Positions 36,975-46,322 of a stretch of DNA of 54,592 nt are shown here, piece after piece; within the stretch, counting starts at the first letter, position 1; each line of letters begins with the position of its first letter. The stretch comes from CAZLPW01 sp964561495 (GTDB lineage: Bacteria; Fidelibacterota; Marinisomatia; Marinisomatales; UBA1611). A program made the position numbers and the translations under genes. The notes beneath the pieces were generated by a model that had not been told where the DNA came from, did not search any database, and saw only the letters and a program-made list of their open reading frames with translations. The DNA is taken from assembly GCA_964561495.1 (NCBI GenBank), contig CAZLPW010000008.1, forward strand, positions 1 through 54,592, given 5' to 3'.

Positions 36975-37979
36975 TTAAACTCTATTTAGTTTTTTTAATG
37001 CAGCATACTTTATTTTTGCAGATTTAATAAAGTTAAATACTCCAATTTGTTCAGTCCAATTTTTAATTGTATCCTCGAGAATTTTATTTGGCTTAATTAA
37101 ATTAACAATTCTTAATAACATTATATGCAACCTATGATAACTCAATGTTGCAGGATCAATCGACGGATAAAAAGACTCTTGGCAATAATTATACCGCGTC
37201 CAATACCCTAAATCAAATATAGCAAGAGAATTAATAAGAGTTTTCATTCCTGATTCAAAAATTTCTCTGGCAATATCATTTTTTTTATCTACCCGAATAA
37301 AATCATATAACCCTAATAAAGAAAAAATATGTCCATTAAAAACTAAAATAGGAAATTTTGATGTGTATTCCTCATAAAATGGACCCCAATCTGTAAAACT
37401 GGTAACTCCACCTTTTGATACTGGAACTAGAAAAGGCTTTAAAGCCTCATTAGCTAAATCTTTGTAGCCTTGATTATTGGTTATCTGAAAACCTCGAAGC
37501 AATATAGAGATGGCTCTGGATTGGGAAAATGCTGATTGCCAAGGTCCTAAATTATTATAAGCTGGCAGTGGAACATCAGTAAACCAACGTGCACCAATTT
37601 CTTTATCGATGACTGCATTGTTTTTGAACCAATCAACAAACTTAATAAAGCGTTCAAGATCATTTTTTGATTTTGTTTTGAGAGAAGTATGAAAAACTGC
37701 AAGTCCTAATTGACCTATAGAAATTGGGAAATAAACTAATTTGTCAGATTCAACATCAATATATGTATTATTTAATGGGATACCATCTTCATCAAAAGAA
37801 GTTATAAGTGCTTGATCTTTACCACCCCTAACACTTTGTTCATCAAAAATAAAATAATATGTCCCCAACTTATTTTCGTGAATTTCTTTAGAAATTATAT
37901 AAAAATCATCACCTCTAGTAATATCAACAATTAATTTTTTCAGCATAAATAGTTTTTTTGCCAATTTTCTTTTAATCAT
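36975..37979 (-). CDS. D-glucuronyl C5-epimerase-like protein
   Basis: A 334-residue protein covering the C5-epimerase C-terminal domain. Visible parts are LGPWQSAFSQSRAISILLR near residue 142, the GGVTSF strand near 190, GPFYEEYTSK then PILVFNGHIFSLLGLYDF near 205-230, and DLGYWTRYNYC near 265. These match heparan-sulfate/heparosan glucuronyl C5-epimerases, where tyrosines and a glutamate act in catalysis. Animal enzymes turn D-glucuronate into L-iduronate in the polymer. It has no signal peptide. It overlaps the GT4 gene by 8 bp and is followed by a deacetylase gene, the order of events expected for a glycosaminoglycan-like polymer. Confidence 0.78.
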   Translation of the reverse strand: MIKRKLAKKLFMLKKLIVDITRGDDFYIISKEIHENKLGTYYFIFDEQSVRGGKDQALITSFDEDGIPLNNTYIDVESDKLVYFPISIGQLGLAVFHTSLKTKSKNDLERFIKFVDWFKNNAVIDKEIGARWFTDVPLPAYNNLGPWQSAFSQSRAISILLRGFQITNNQGYKDLANEALKPFLVPVSKGGVTSFTDWGPFYEEYTSKFPILVFNGHIFSLLGLYDFIRVDKKNDIAREIFESGMKTLINSLAIFDLGYWTRYNYCQESFYPSIDPATLSYHRLHIMLLRIVNLIKPNKILEDTIKNWTEQIGVFNFIKSAKIKYAALKKLNRV

Positions 37980-39234
37980 TTATATACTTCCAAAATTCCT
38001 CTGCTAAAATTTGAGTCTGCGACTTTCTACTATAATATTCAATATTAAACCCATTTGATTTTTTGTTCTCTTTTATAAAATTAATTATAGGCAAACTATC
38101 AGAATAATCAAACATTTTACCACTATCTGTTTTCTCTAAGATTTGGGAAGCGTCACCCTTAGATGGCCCTATCCCAATAATAGGAATTCCAGTTCGTATG
38201 TATTCAAACAACTTACCAGTTACAATTAACTTATTATCTGGAGTTTTAGGAATAATTAATAAAAGAAAATTTGAGTTTAACATTTTTTTTATTGATTGTC
38301 TGTGGGGTAAGTACCCAATTATTTCTACATGTTTATTCAAGCCATAATCATCAATTACTTTAATTAAAAATGAATCAATATCTCCAACAAAACGAATAAA
38401 TACATTAACCCCAGAATCATTCATTTCTTTTACAGATTTAAAAAAAGTATGAGGTATTTGGGAACGTGCTACTGTCCCCACATATGATACAATTATTTTT
38501 TCATTATGATTATTTTTTTTATTTAAGCCAATAAAATCATCATCATCAAAACCATTATATACAACAGATATATTTTTTTGAATTTTATTTTTTAAAAGAA
38601 TTTTTAGCCCATTGGTAGCGGTTATAATCTTATCAGCTTTAGTTAATATCTCTTTTTCCATTATTTTATCTAATTTTTTAGAAATTTTAAGTCGTTTATG
38701 ATCAGAATAATAAAATAAATCAACCCATGGATCTCTAAAATCAGCTACCCATGGAATTGACAGGTCTCTTTTCAATCTATGAGCTATAAAATGTAAAGAA
38801 TGAGGGGGGCCAGAAGAAAAAACTAAATCAACTCTATTATCTAAGATAATTTTTTTTCCTGATTTAATGGCAAATGGCAACCAACCTATTCTTGCATCAG
38901 GGATAAAAAGATTCATTCTAATCCAATACGCTAGATTACTAAAAATGGATTTTTTATCTTTACTCAGCTCAAAAGTGGGAAGCGATTTTTTTTTAGAAAA
39001 AAATTTAAAAATACCAAATGGTTCAATAGTGTTTGTTTTAAATACTTTTATTTTTAAGGATTCCACTTCATCTAAGAGGGATCGATCTATATTGGGATAT
39101 TCTCCGTCTTCCACTGTTAAAATAATTGGTTCCCAACCAAAATGGGGTAAATATTTACAAAATTTTAAAATTCTCTGGACACCTGGTCCACCACTAGGGG
39201 GCCAATAATATGTAATTATTAAAACTTTTTTCAA
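37972..39234 (-). CDS. Glycosyltransferase, GT4 family
   Basis: A 420-residue GT-B retaining enzyme. The N-terminus carries YYWPPSGGPGVQRILKFCKY (acceptor-side glycine-rich start), and the C-terminal domain has IIVSYVGTVARSQIPHTFF near residue 250 and KLFEYIRTGIPIIGIGPSKG near 355, the E-x7-E-like donor site. WVADFRDPWVDLFYYSD near 165 is typical of GT4 members from capsule loci. It overlaps asnB-like and C5-epimerase-like genes by 4 and 8 bp. It probably adds one sugar of the repeat unit; donor and acceptor are unknown. Confidence 0.85.
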   Translation of the reverse strand: MKKVLIITYYWPPSGGPGVQRILKFCKYLPHFGWEPIILTVEDGEYPNIDRSLLDEVESLKIKVFKTNTIEPFGIFKFFSKKKSLPTFELSKDKKSIFSNLAYWIRMNLFIPDARIGWLPFAIKSGKKIILDNRVDLVFSSGPPHSLHFIAHRLKRDLSIPWVADFRDPWVDLFYYSDHKRLKISKKLDKIMEKEILTKADKIITATNGLKILLKNKIQKNISVVYNGFDDDDFIGLNKKNNHNEKIIVSYVGTVARSQIPHTFFKSVKEMNDSGVNVFIRFVGDIDSFLIKVIDDYGLNKHVEIIGYLPHRQSIKKMLNSNFLLLIIPKTPDNKLIVTGKLFEYIRTGIPIIGIGPSKGDASQILEKTDSGKMFDYSDSLPIINFIKENKKSNGFNIEYYSRKSQTQILAEEFWKYIND

Positions 39235-41159
39235 TTGTAAAAGGATTTTAATTCATGGTGCTTTTTTAAATACATATCTGTCCTAATATACATTTTTTCC
39301 CAAATCGCTATGCCAGTTAAAATCCACAAAAAATTATAATGCCACCTAAGTTTTGGATGAGGCTTGTAATCTAGTATTGATTTAATATATGAGTAATTAA
39401 AAATATCTTGCTCACGTATATATTCTTTGGTCAAAATCTTTTCTATGGTACTTTTCAAATCTTTTTTAAACTGCAAGTATGGATTAACCGAAAATCCCCA
39501 TTTCTTTTTATTGATAATTTCTTTAGGCAGAAAATCATTTAATGAGGTTTTTAAAATAGACTTTGTATTGCCTCCTAATATTTTTAGTTCAGCAGGGATT
39601 GAAAAAGAAAATTCAACTAAATCTTTATCTAAAAAAGGGACACGTTGTTCAACAGAGTGAGCCATAGACATACGATCTTCTGTCCATAAATAATCGTTTA
39701 CCATTTTTGTTTGAAATTCAATAGAAAGAACTTGATCAAGATACGATTTTTTTTGATACTTGGAGGCAATATTTTTAAACTCATCTTTAACAGACCTAAT
39801 TCCATTTCTAATAAAATTAGGTGTGTAAATAACTTTTAATAGTGAAGTATCTTGATCCCAAACATTTCTAAGAATAAGGAGTTGTTTTAAAATATTTCCA
39901 GAAGAAAGCACTGTTTCCAGACCCCGTCTGTATTCATCTAACTTTAATATCCCTGTTGATCTTTGTAAAGCAGAAATAATCTCACTCAATGGAGTGCCAA
40001 TAAATTTTTCCATAGATTTTGGAATAATTCTATTTAATGATTTTAGCATATAAAAAATTCTATGAATATCATATCCTGCAAATAATTCATCACCACCTAG
40101 CCCTCCTAATACGACCTTAACATGTTTACTAACAAAGCTAGACATTGCAAAACCTTGAAGAAGGTTTATTTTCGGAACTTCTGAGTGCCATATTACGTTA
40201 GGAAAATTTTGAAGAGGATTCAAATTCAAATTAAGTTTGTGATGGTGAGTTTTAAATCGATCTGAAATTATTTGTGCACTTTCAAATTCATCAGTCGGTT
40301 CATTAAAGCCCAAGGTAAATGTTGAAATATTTTCCACACCCAAATTAGACATCATGGCTACGATCGCTGAGGAATCAATTCCACCTGATAGATAAACACC
40401 AATCGGAACATCACTTACAAGTTGTTTTTGTACTGCTTTTTGGAAATAGTCGATTATTCCCTCCTGCGCTTGTCTTTTATCTATTGAGATAGTTTTGGGA
40501 TTAAAATCATAATATGATTCTATTTTTGCACTGTTGTTTTCATAATTCATATAACATCCTGGAGGAATCTGGTGTATATCTTTAAACATGCTTTCTTTAG
40601 ATTGAACATATCTTAGATTCGCTAATAGATGTATAGCATTTTTATTTTGGGCTTTGGAAACTAGTGGATGTGATAAAATTGCTTTCGATTCAGAAGCAAA
40701 AATTAGACTACTGTCACTATTATAATAAAAAAGTGGTTTAACTCCAAAATGATCTCGTGCTAATAAAAGGCGATCACAATTTTTATCTAATATTGCGAAC
40801 GCAAAGATTCCATTTAAAAAATCAAACATTTTTAACCCTTGATCTAAATAAAGATTTATCAGGACTTCTGTATCAGATTTAGTTTTGAACCTAAAACCTT
40901 TTGATTCTAATTCAATTTTTAGTGAACGGTAATTATATATTTCACCGTTGAAAATAATTGCTACTGATTTATCAGAGTTAAACATAGGTTGATCACCATT
41001 TTCTATATCAATTATCCTAAGTCTATTATGTCCGAACCAGTAGTCCTTATAATTATAAAAAGAAGTATTCTCTGGACCTCGGTGATTTAATAAGCGGGAC
41101 ATCTCTTTAATATTAGTCTCCTGCTCTCCTTTCGCTTTTATGCCACTTATTCCACACAT
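39231..41159 (-). CDS. Asparagine-synthase-type amidotransferase
   Basis: A 642-residue AsnB-like protein. The glutaminase domain starts MCGISGI with catalytic C2 and has MFNSDKSVAIIFNGEIYNYR near 80. The ATP pyrophosphatase domain has the PP-loop SGGIDSSAIVAMM near 260. Members in exopolysaccharide and exosortase loci are widespread and are thought to amidate something other than aspartate, for instance uronic acids or peptide parts. With a C5-epimerase-like gene nearby, uronate amidation is possible. Genuine asparagine synthesis is the alternative. It lies 3 bp after the YfhO-like gene and overlaps the GT4 gene by 4 bp. Confidence 0.88.
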   Translation of the reverse strand: MCGISGIKAKGEQETNIKEMSRLLNHRGPENTSFYNYKDYWFGHNRLRIIDIENGDQPMFNSDKSVAIIFNGEIYNYRSLKIELESKGFRFKTKSDTEVLINLYLDQGLKMFDFLNGIFAFAILDKNCDRLLLARDHFGVKPLFYYNSDSSLIFASESKAILSHPLVSKAQNKNAIHLLANLRYVQSKESMFKDIHQIPPGCYMNYENNSAKIESYYDFNPKTISIDKRQAQEGIIDYFQKAVQKQLVSDVPIGVYLSGGIDSSAIVAMMSNLGVENISTFTLGFNEPTDEFESAQIISDRFKTHHHKLNLNLNPLQNFPNVIWHSEVPKINLLQGFAMSSFVSKHVKVVLGGLGGDELFAGYDIHRIFYMLKSLNRIIPKSMEKFIGTPLSEIISALQRSTGILKLDEYRRGLETVLSSGNILKQLLILRNVWDQDTSLLKVIYTPNFIRNGIRSVKDEFKNIASKYQKKSYLDQVLSIEFQTKMVNDYLWTEDRMSMAHSVEQRVPFLDKDLVEFSFSIPAELKILGGNTKSILKTSLNDFLPKEIINKKKWGFSVNPYLQFKKDLKSTIEKILTKEYIREQDIFNYSYIKSILDYKPHPKLRWHYNFLWILTGIAIWEKMYIRTDMYLKKHHELKSFYN

Positions 41160-41162
41160 AAT

Positions 41163-43592
41163 TTATTTATCCATCAACCAATATAATTTTTTCTGCCCAT
41201 ATCTAGAGTATATAATCCATAATAAAATAGCATATAAGAATATTGCAGTTGCCATTTCTAAAAGACGATAATTATAAAATGATTTTGGATAAAAATTTAG
41301 TTCTAATATATTTTCACCTTTTGGCATAATAACAGCCATATTAACGTGATTAGCATTCAGTATTTTTACAGGTTCATTATTTATTTTAGCTTTCCAACCA
41401 GGTAAATAAGGAGTCTCGGATAATACTAGCACTGCGTCTTGATCATTTTTGATTTCATATTTAATAAGGTTAGGAGAAAATGCAATCAACTTTGTTTTGT
41501 TGTCAAATAATGGTTTTGGTTGAAAATTTATTTCTTTTTCAATGATTACAGTTTTCAAAGGATCATATGACAGATCATTTAAAGTTTGCAATCTGTCCCT
41601 TGGAGTATCAATCTGAATATAAGACTCTGGGAAATATGCACGCTGCAAATAATTATTATACCTATAAATTATCCAGCTAGTTATAGGATCCCTAAACTCT
41701 TCAATTAATTGTGGATGGGATAAAACCCCAGGGCTAATAACAAATTTGACATTTAAAATTTTCAATATATTCTCATTAATGCCTAAGCTGCCATCCAAAT
41801 TTTTGTATAAACAATTTTTGATAATTTCTTCTGTTCTATTCATTTTAATTGCGCTATATCCACCTATGCTCTGGTGAAAGTAACTCCACCTATTATCACC
41901 AAAAAGCCTTCCTAGCGGCAAAACCCTAAAAATTCCATTTTGTTTTAGCAACCATTTATCTGTTTCGGTTGGCATAAAATGATTTCGAATTAATCTATTT
42001 TTATTTACATATTTTATTTTTTTTCTCGATTGTATATTGACAAAGTCAATAGTAATTATACATAGTAGAAAAACTAGAGCTCCAGTTTTAATACTAGGTT
42101 TAATTACTATTAATCCTATAGCAATTGATGAAATAGATAGAACAAAAAGATATCTTTTTAAATCATTGAAAAAAAACTCTGCCCTAATATTTTTAACTAT
42201 AACAGCTGCTTGCGATTGTAACTGTTCTCCAAATTTTGAAAAACTAAATCCATCAGATATAAAAAACATGAAAATACCAATAACAAAAAAGGCGGAAGAA
42301 ATTGTTATAATTATTTTTTTATCATTTAAAGTTATTTTTTCTGATACTGCGTGAAATCCATATGAACATAGGATGGAAAAAATAAAAGCAGTTAATGTAA
42401 TGCTCATCATAGGAGCACGAAAATTTTTAAAATATGGCAAATAATAAAAAAACAGATTATAGAATGACGGAAAATGGCGACCAAAAGATAATAATATTAA
42501 AAATATACAAAAGATTGATATACTTCGTATAAATAATTTATTTCTATAATAAAATAAACCTATTGCTATCAGTAAAAATATAAGTGGACCAAAATATTCA
42601 TATGATTGAGTAAATGGCATTTGCCCCCAATACCCTGGTATATTCCTTCCTTTTAGATGTGGATATTTTTCCCCATCATATAATTCAGCTGACATTCCAC
42701 CGTGAAATCGCGGTATTAACCAATCAAAAATTGAAGAGGGATGGGTTGACCATTGTGTTGCATATTGTAAATCTAATCCAGACGAAACATTTTGATCTTC
42801 ATTTTTTTTTGATAAATCAACTGTGTTTGTCCCTCTTGAAGAAAATGGTAAATATTCACTTGCTAAAAATAAAGGCTGAGCAGACAAGCACAATGAACAT
42901 ATAATACTAACTAAAAGCAATGATATGCTATGTATAATTTTTCTCCACTTTTTTTCTATTATATCTTTTAAAAAAGGATATACTCCAATTGAAAAAATCA
43001 ATAAAGCTGTATAGAATACAATCTGATAATGTTGTGTGCGAATTTGGTTACCAAAGCTTAATGCAAACAGAACTGCACCTAATATATTTCTATTATTAAA
43101 AAAATAATGTGCCGCAAAAATGACTAAGGGCAACATCATAATTGCTCTAAATTTAGTAAAATGCCCTTCTGCCCAAAGCGCTTGATAATGAGGGAAAAGG
43201 GTAAAAGAAAAGGCGCCAAAAAAAGAAGAGAAAATTGTTAATCCTTTATATCGCATAAAATAAAAGAAACTAAACCCACCAACTAAGTACCATAGAAAAA
43301 TTTCGCTAAATATTCTCCCTAGTTGACTAATTAATGTATCAAAGGATGGGACCTGAGGAACAATTCTAAAATACCTAGGCATTCCAGAAAATATATAGGG
43401 ATTCCATAGCGACACTTCACCAGTTTTTTTGTTATATTGTTGTATCTGATGTATTTCACCGACTGAACCAATAACATCTACTCCTTGAGGAATAAGCCCA
43501 TCAATAACTACTGGCTCTAAAATAAACAAATGAATAACAATAAAAGCCAGCCCTACTAATAATATCTTTATTTTGGAATTAAAATTGTCCAT
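41163..43592 (-). CDS. YfhO-family polytopic membrane protein
   Basis: An 809-residue protein with about 12-13 hydrophobic segments in the first 520 residues and a long soluble C-terminal part of about 220 residues, ending with a last membrane helix. The layout and the motifs WNPYIFSGMPRYFRI near the start and LVLSETPYLPGWKAKINNEP near the end match the YfhO family. Some members are GT-C-type enzymes that glycosylate teichoic acids; in FCB bacteria these proteins are common and mostly uncharacterised. It may transfer a sugar outside the membrane. The start is preceded by a GT2 gene with a 3-bp gap. Confidence 0.82.
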   Translation of the reverse strand: MDNFNSKIKILLVGLAFIVIHLFILEPVVIDGLIPQGVDVIGSVGEIHQIQQYNKKTGEVSLWNPYIFSGMPRYFRIVPQVPSFDTLISQLGRIFSEIFLWYLVGGFSFFYFMRYKGLTIFSSFFGAFSFTLFPHYQALWAEGHFTKFRAIMMLPLVIFAAHYFFNNRNILGAVLFALSFGNQIRTQHYQIVFYTALLIFSIGVYPFLKDIIEKKWRKIIHSISLLLVSIICSLCLSAQPLFLASEYLPFSSRGTNTVDLSKKNEDQNVSSGLDLQYATQWSTHPSSIFDWLIPRFHGGMSAELYDGEKYPHLKGRNIPGYWGQMPFTQSYEYFGPLIFLLIAIGLFYYRNKLFIRSISIFCIFLILLSFGRHFPSFYNLFFYYLPYFKNFRAPMMSITLTAFIFSILCSYGFHAVSEKITLNDKKIIITISSAFFVIGIFMFFISDGFSFSKFGEQLQSQAAVIVKNIRAEFFFNDLKRYLFVLSISSIAIGLIVIKPSIKTGALVFLLCIITIDFVNIQSRKKIKYVNKNRLIRNHFMPTETDKWLLKQNGIFRVLPLGRLFGDNRWSYFHQSIGGYSAIKMNRTEEIIKNCLYKNLDGSLGINENILKILNVKFVISPGVLSHPQLIEEFRDPITSWIIYRYNNYLQRAYFPESYIQIDTPRDRLQTLNDLSYDPLKTVIIEKEINFQPKPLFDNKTKLIAFSPNLIKYEIKNDQDAVLVLSETPYLPGWKAKINNEPVKILNANHVNMAVIMPKGENILELNFYPKSFYNYRLLEMATAIFLYAILLWIIYSRYGQKKLYWLMDK

Positions 43593-43595
43593 TTT

Positions 43596-44621
43596 TTATT
43601 TATAATATTTTTTTTGAAATCCAACTAGTTCACTTTTTTTTAAAATTGAACGATTTAAAAATGCCCAAATAAAACCTAGTCCATATCCAAAAATTTGTAT
43701 AGGGATGATAAAAGGAAGATAAAATATCATAAATATATTTTTATACTTAAATGATCCATATATACTTAATACAAAAATAAGGAAGATTATAAATACAAAA
43801 ATTGGGGAAAATACCTTAGGTATAATCAGCCAACCTATCAAAACTATAATTGAAATGAAGAGAGATAAAGCAGGAAGAAAATGAATTGGTTCTAAAAGAT
43901 TTTTGTCAATATGAAATAAATTAATTCTTGCTACACCCCAATTAAAAACTTGCTTAAAAAATTGTCTTATAGTCGTTCGCCTTCGATGATACACTAATGC
44001 ATCGAGAACAAAAGTAATTTTGGCCCCGCTAGAACGAATTCTATTACTATACTCTATATCCTGACCATGACGAAGGTTCCCAAAACCTCCAATTTTTTCA
44101 AAGACTTTTCTCTTAAGACCCATATTATGTGTTCTAGGATAAAATTTAGCAATCATATTTTTACTATGGCCTCGCATTCCTCCTGTTGTAAAGAAGGAAG
44201 TCATAGAAAAATCTATAGCTTTTTGAAGTAAACTAAAATCTCCCTTTGAGCCATCAGGGCCACCACAAGCATCAAAATTTTCTTTTAAAAAACAATCATA
44301 TATATTTTTTATCCAAAATGGATCTGCTTCACAATCTGAATCAATAAACAAAATTAAATCGCCTAAAGAATTTTCCATTCCATTATTTCTTGCTTTACCA
44401 GGACCTTGATTTTTCTGCTTTAAATATTTCAAATCAAACTCAGTTTTCGCTGACCATTCCTTTACTACTTGCTCTGTATCATCTGTTGAACCATCATCTG
44501 ATATGATTAATTCAACGAGATTTAAATCAAAATTTTGTTTGCAGATAGAATCTATTAATAAATCAATTTCACTTGCTCTATTATAAGATGGAGTTATAAT
44601 ACTAATAATTGGTTTAGACAT
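43596..44621 (-). CDS. Glycosyltransferase, GT2 family, with C-terminal membrane helices
   Basis: A 341-residue GT-A enzyme. IITPSYNRASEIDLLIDSI opens the protein, ELIISDDGSTDDTEQV near 40 is the nucleotide-binding part, and ILFIDSDCEADPFWI near 90 holds the metal-binding DxD. GGFGNLRHGQDIEYSNRIR near 178 contains the ED-type catalytic region. Three hydrophobic segments follow from residue 245, so it is membrane bound. It overlaps the methyltransferase gene by 8 bp at its start. The sugar is unknown. Confidence 0.85.
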   Translation of the reverse strand: MSKPIISIITPSYNRASEIDLLIDSICKQNFDLNLVELIISDDGSTDDTEQVVKEWSAKTEFDLKYLKQKNQGPGKARNNGMENSLGDLILFIDSDCEADPFWIKNIYDCFLKENFDACGGPDGSKGDFSLLQKAIDFSMTSFFTTGGMRGHSKNMIAKFYPRTHNMGLKRKVFEKIGGFGNLRHGQDIEYSNRIRSSGAKITFVLDALVYHRRRTTIRQFFKQVFNWGVARINLFHIDKNLLEPIHFLPALSLFISIIVLIGWLIIPKVFSPIFVFIIFLIFVLSIYGSFKYKNIFMIFYLPFIIPIQIFGYGLGFIWAFLNRSILKKSELVGFQKKYYK

Positions 44622-45372
44622 TTTTAGTTTTTTTTAATATTGTCTCACATCCCATTGAAAACAGTTCTCTCATAAAGGGCATATCAGGAAATTTCCTTGG
44701 TCTTAAACCAAATCTAATTTGAAAAACTGGACGAATTAAAAATAAGTTAAAATCAAATACATCTAGATTATGTTTTTCACAAATTGAAAAAAAACTTTTA
44801 ATTGAAAGTCCATTAGCTCGGTTGAATATTATGTCATCTGTTACGGATGTGGTTTCATTTAAGGTTTTTGCAAAAAATTTAAATATTCTGTTAGGTAGTA
44901 AATGTATATAAGGAGTCTTAGCAATAAGTGTGCGTCCATTTTGTTGATGACCTGCAAAGGGTGAATATAATGGTGGAAAGGTTATAAAAATATACCCACC
45001 TACCTTCAATAATTTTTTCATATTAGTAAAAGCTTTATTTTTTTCAGTTATATGTTCAATCACATCTCTAATTATAATTAAATCATATTTATTATTTTCA
45101 AAATAATTAAAAATTGACTCATCTGTTACATCACCTATCCGTACATTAATATCTGGATTGATTTTTAATGCAGTTTTAACCCTTGACGGTTCTAGCTCCA
45201 AGCCATCAACACTAATATTTTCATCATTACATGCCGCGATAAAGCCACCTTCTGCACAACCAACCTCCAAAATATTTAATTCTTTTAGAGGGCATCTAAG
45301 CTTTTCAGTTAAGAATTGAATTAAATATGTTTTTGAGTAAAGGAATTGCTCATCATAATGTTTTTGAGCCAT
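44614..45372 (-). CDS. SAM-dependent methyltransferase (class I)
   Basis: A 252-residue protein of the methyltransferase 23 type. NILEVGCAEGGFIAACND near residue 34 is the SAM-binding motif, and DLIIIRDVIEHITEKNKAF near 90 is motif IV. The C-terminal part has GGYIFITFPPLYSPFAGHQQ near 125, commonly seen in polysaccharide-locus and ubiquinone-like methyltransferases. It overlaps the GT2 gene by 8 bp and follows the interrupted GT2 gene after 28 bp. Likely an O-methyltransferase for a sugar, but the target is inferred from context only. Confidence 0.8.
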   Translation of the reverse strand: MAQKHYDEQFLYSKTYLIQFLTEKLRCPLKELNILEVGCAEGGFIAACNDENISVDGLELEPSRVKTALKINPDINVRIGDVTDESIFNYFENNKYDLIIIRDVIEHITEKNKAFTNMKKLLKVGGYIFITFPPLYSPFAGHQQNGRTLIAKTPYIHLLPNRIFKFFAKTLNETTSVTDDIIFNRANGLSIKSFFSICEKHNLDVFDFNLFLIRPVFQIRFGLRPRKFPDMPFMRELFSMGCETILKKTKNV

Positions 45373-45400
45373 TGATTATCTAAAAAAAATTTTCAAAAAG

Positions 45401-46321
45401 TTAATTAGGATTTTTTATTCTATTTTCTCTATTATTTTGATTACCAGTCAGGAGCTCGGCTAATAGCCCAATAGAAAAAAATTGTATTCCAATAACTATT
45501 AACATTATTCCAAATAAAAGGAGAGCAATATGCATGGAAAAAGGCTCACCAATTTTATACTTAAAATAGAGCACAATTATTTCTGCAATTAAACCAAAAC
45601 TAAAAAAAAACAACCCAAAAGATCCAAAAAGATGTAATGGTTGCTGATCATATCGATCAAGAAATAAAATCGTAACAAGATCAAAGAAACCATGAAATAT
45701 TCTAGAGCCTCCATATTTTGTAGTACCATATTTTCTGGAACGATGATTTACAATGATTTATGTAATTTTAAATTTTTTCTGTCCAGCTAAAGCTGGAATA
45801 TAACGATGACGCCCTCCATAAATATCTAATGACTTTACAACTGCCTTTTTATATCCTTTTAAACCACAATTAAAATCATGAATCTTAACACCAGTAAAAA
45901 TCCTAGTTACAAAATTAAATATTTTTGATGGAAAGGTTTTATTTAATGGATCATTTCTAACTTTTTTCCATCCAGAAACCAAGTCCCATCCCTCGTTTAA
46001 TTTGTCTATTAGATTAGGTATCTCAGCAGGATCGTCCTGCAAATCAGCATCCATAGTAATAATATAATCACCTTTTGTAATCTTAAATCCCTCTGAAAGG
46101 GCAGCTGCTTTACCAAAATTTCTATAAAATTCAATAATTTTATAGTTTTTATTGTTTTTTGAAAGTTCCGTAAGATAATCATTAGAGCCGTCTGAAGATC
46201 CATCATCTACAAAAATAACTTCATATTGGGAAAACTTTTTTAAAGTTTTATCAAGTTGTTTAATTAAATCTGGTAAAGATTCTTTTTCATTAAATACTGG
46301 AATGACTACTGATAAATTCAT
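45401..46321 (-). pseudogene. GT2 glycosyltransferase (DPM1/ArnC-like), split by an in-frame TAA
   Basis: The first part (45758-46321) holds VIPVFNEKESLPDLI, EVIFVDDGSSDGSNDYL and TMDADLQDDPAEI, a complete GT-A core. It ends after KKFKIT at TAA 45758-45760. Reading through the stop in the same frame continues IIVNHRSRKYGTTKYGGSR, the standard family sequence after that point, and ends with two membrane helices (45401-45613). The full length of about 306 residues is normal for undecaprenyl-phosphate glycosyltransferases of the ArnC/DPM1 type. The interrupted codon stands where relatives have Glu (T-E-I), so a single G-to-T change (GAA to TAA) explains it. It is the first gene of the polysaccharide locus. 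Otherwise intact, so it may be an error. Confidence 0.82.
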
Positions 46322-46322
46322 T

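Noticed and set aside
25552..45760. Reassignment of TAA as a sense codon
   Set aside because: Two genes contain in-frame TAA, but TAA is the normal stop of many intact genes here (def, hflX, pgeF), so a changed genetic code does not fit.
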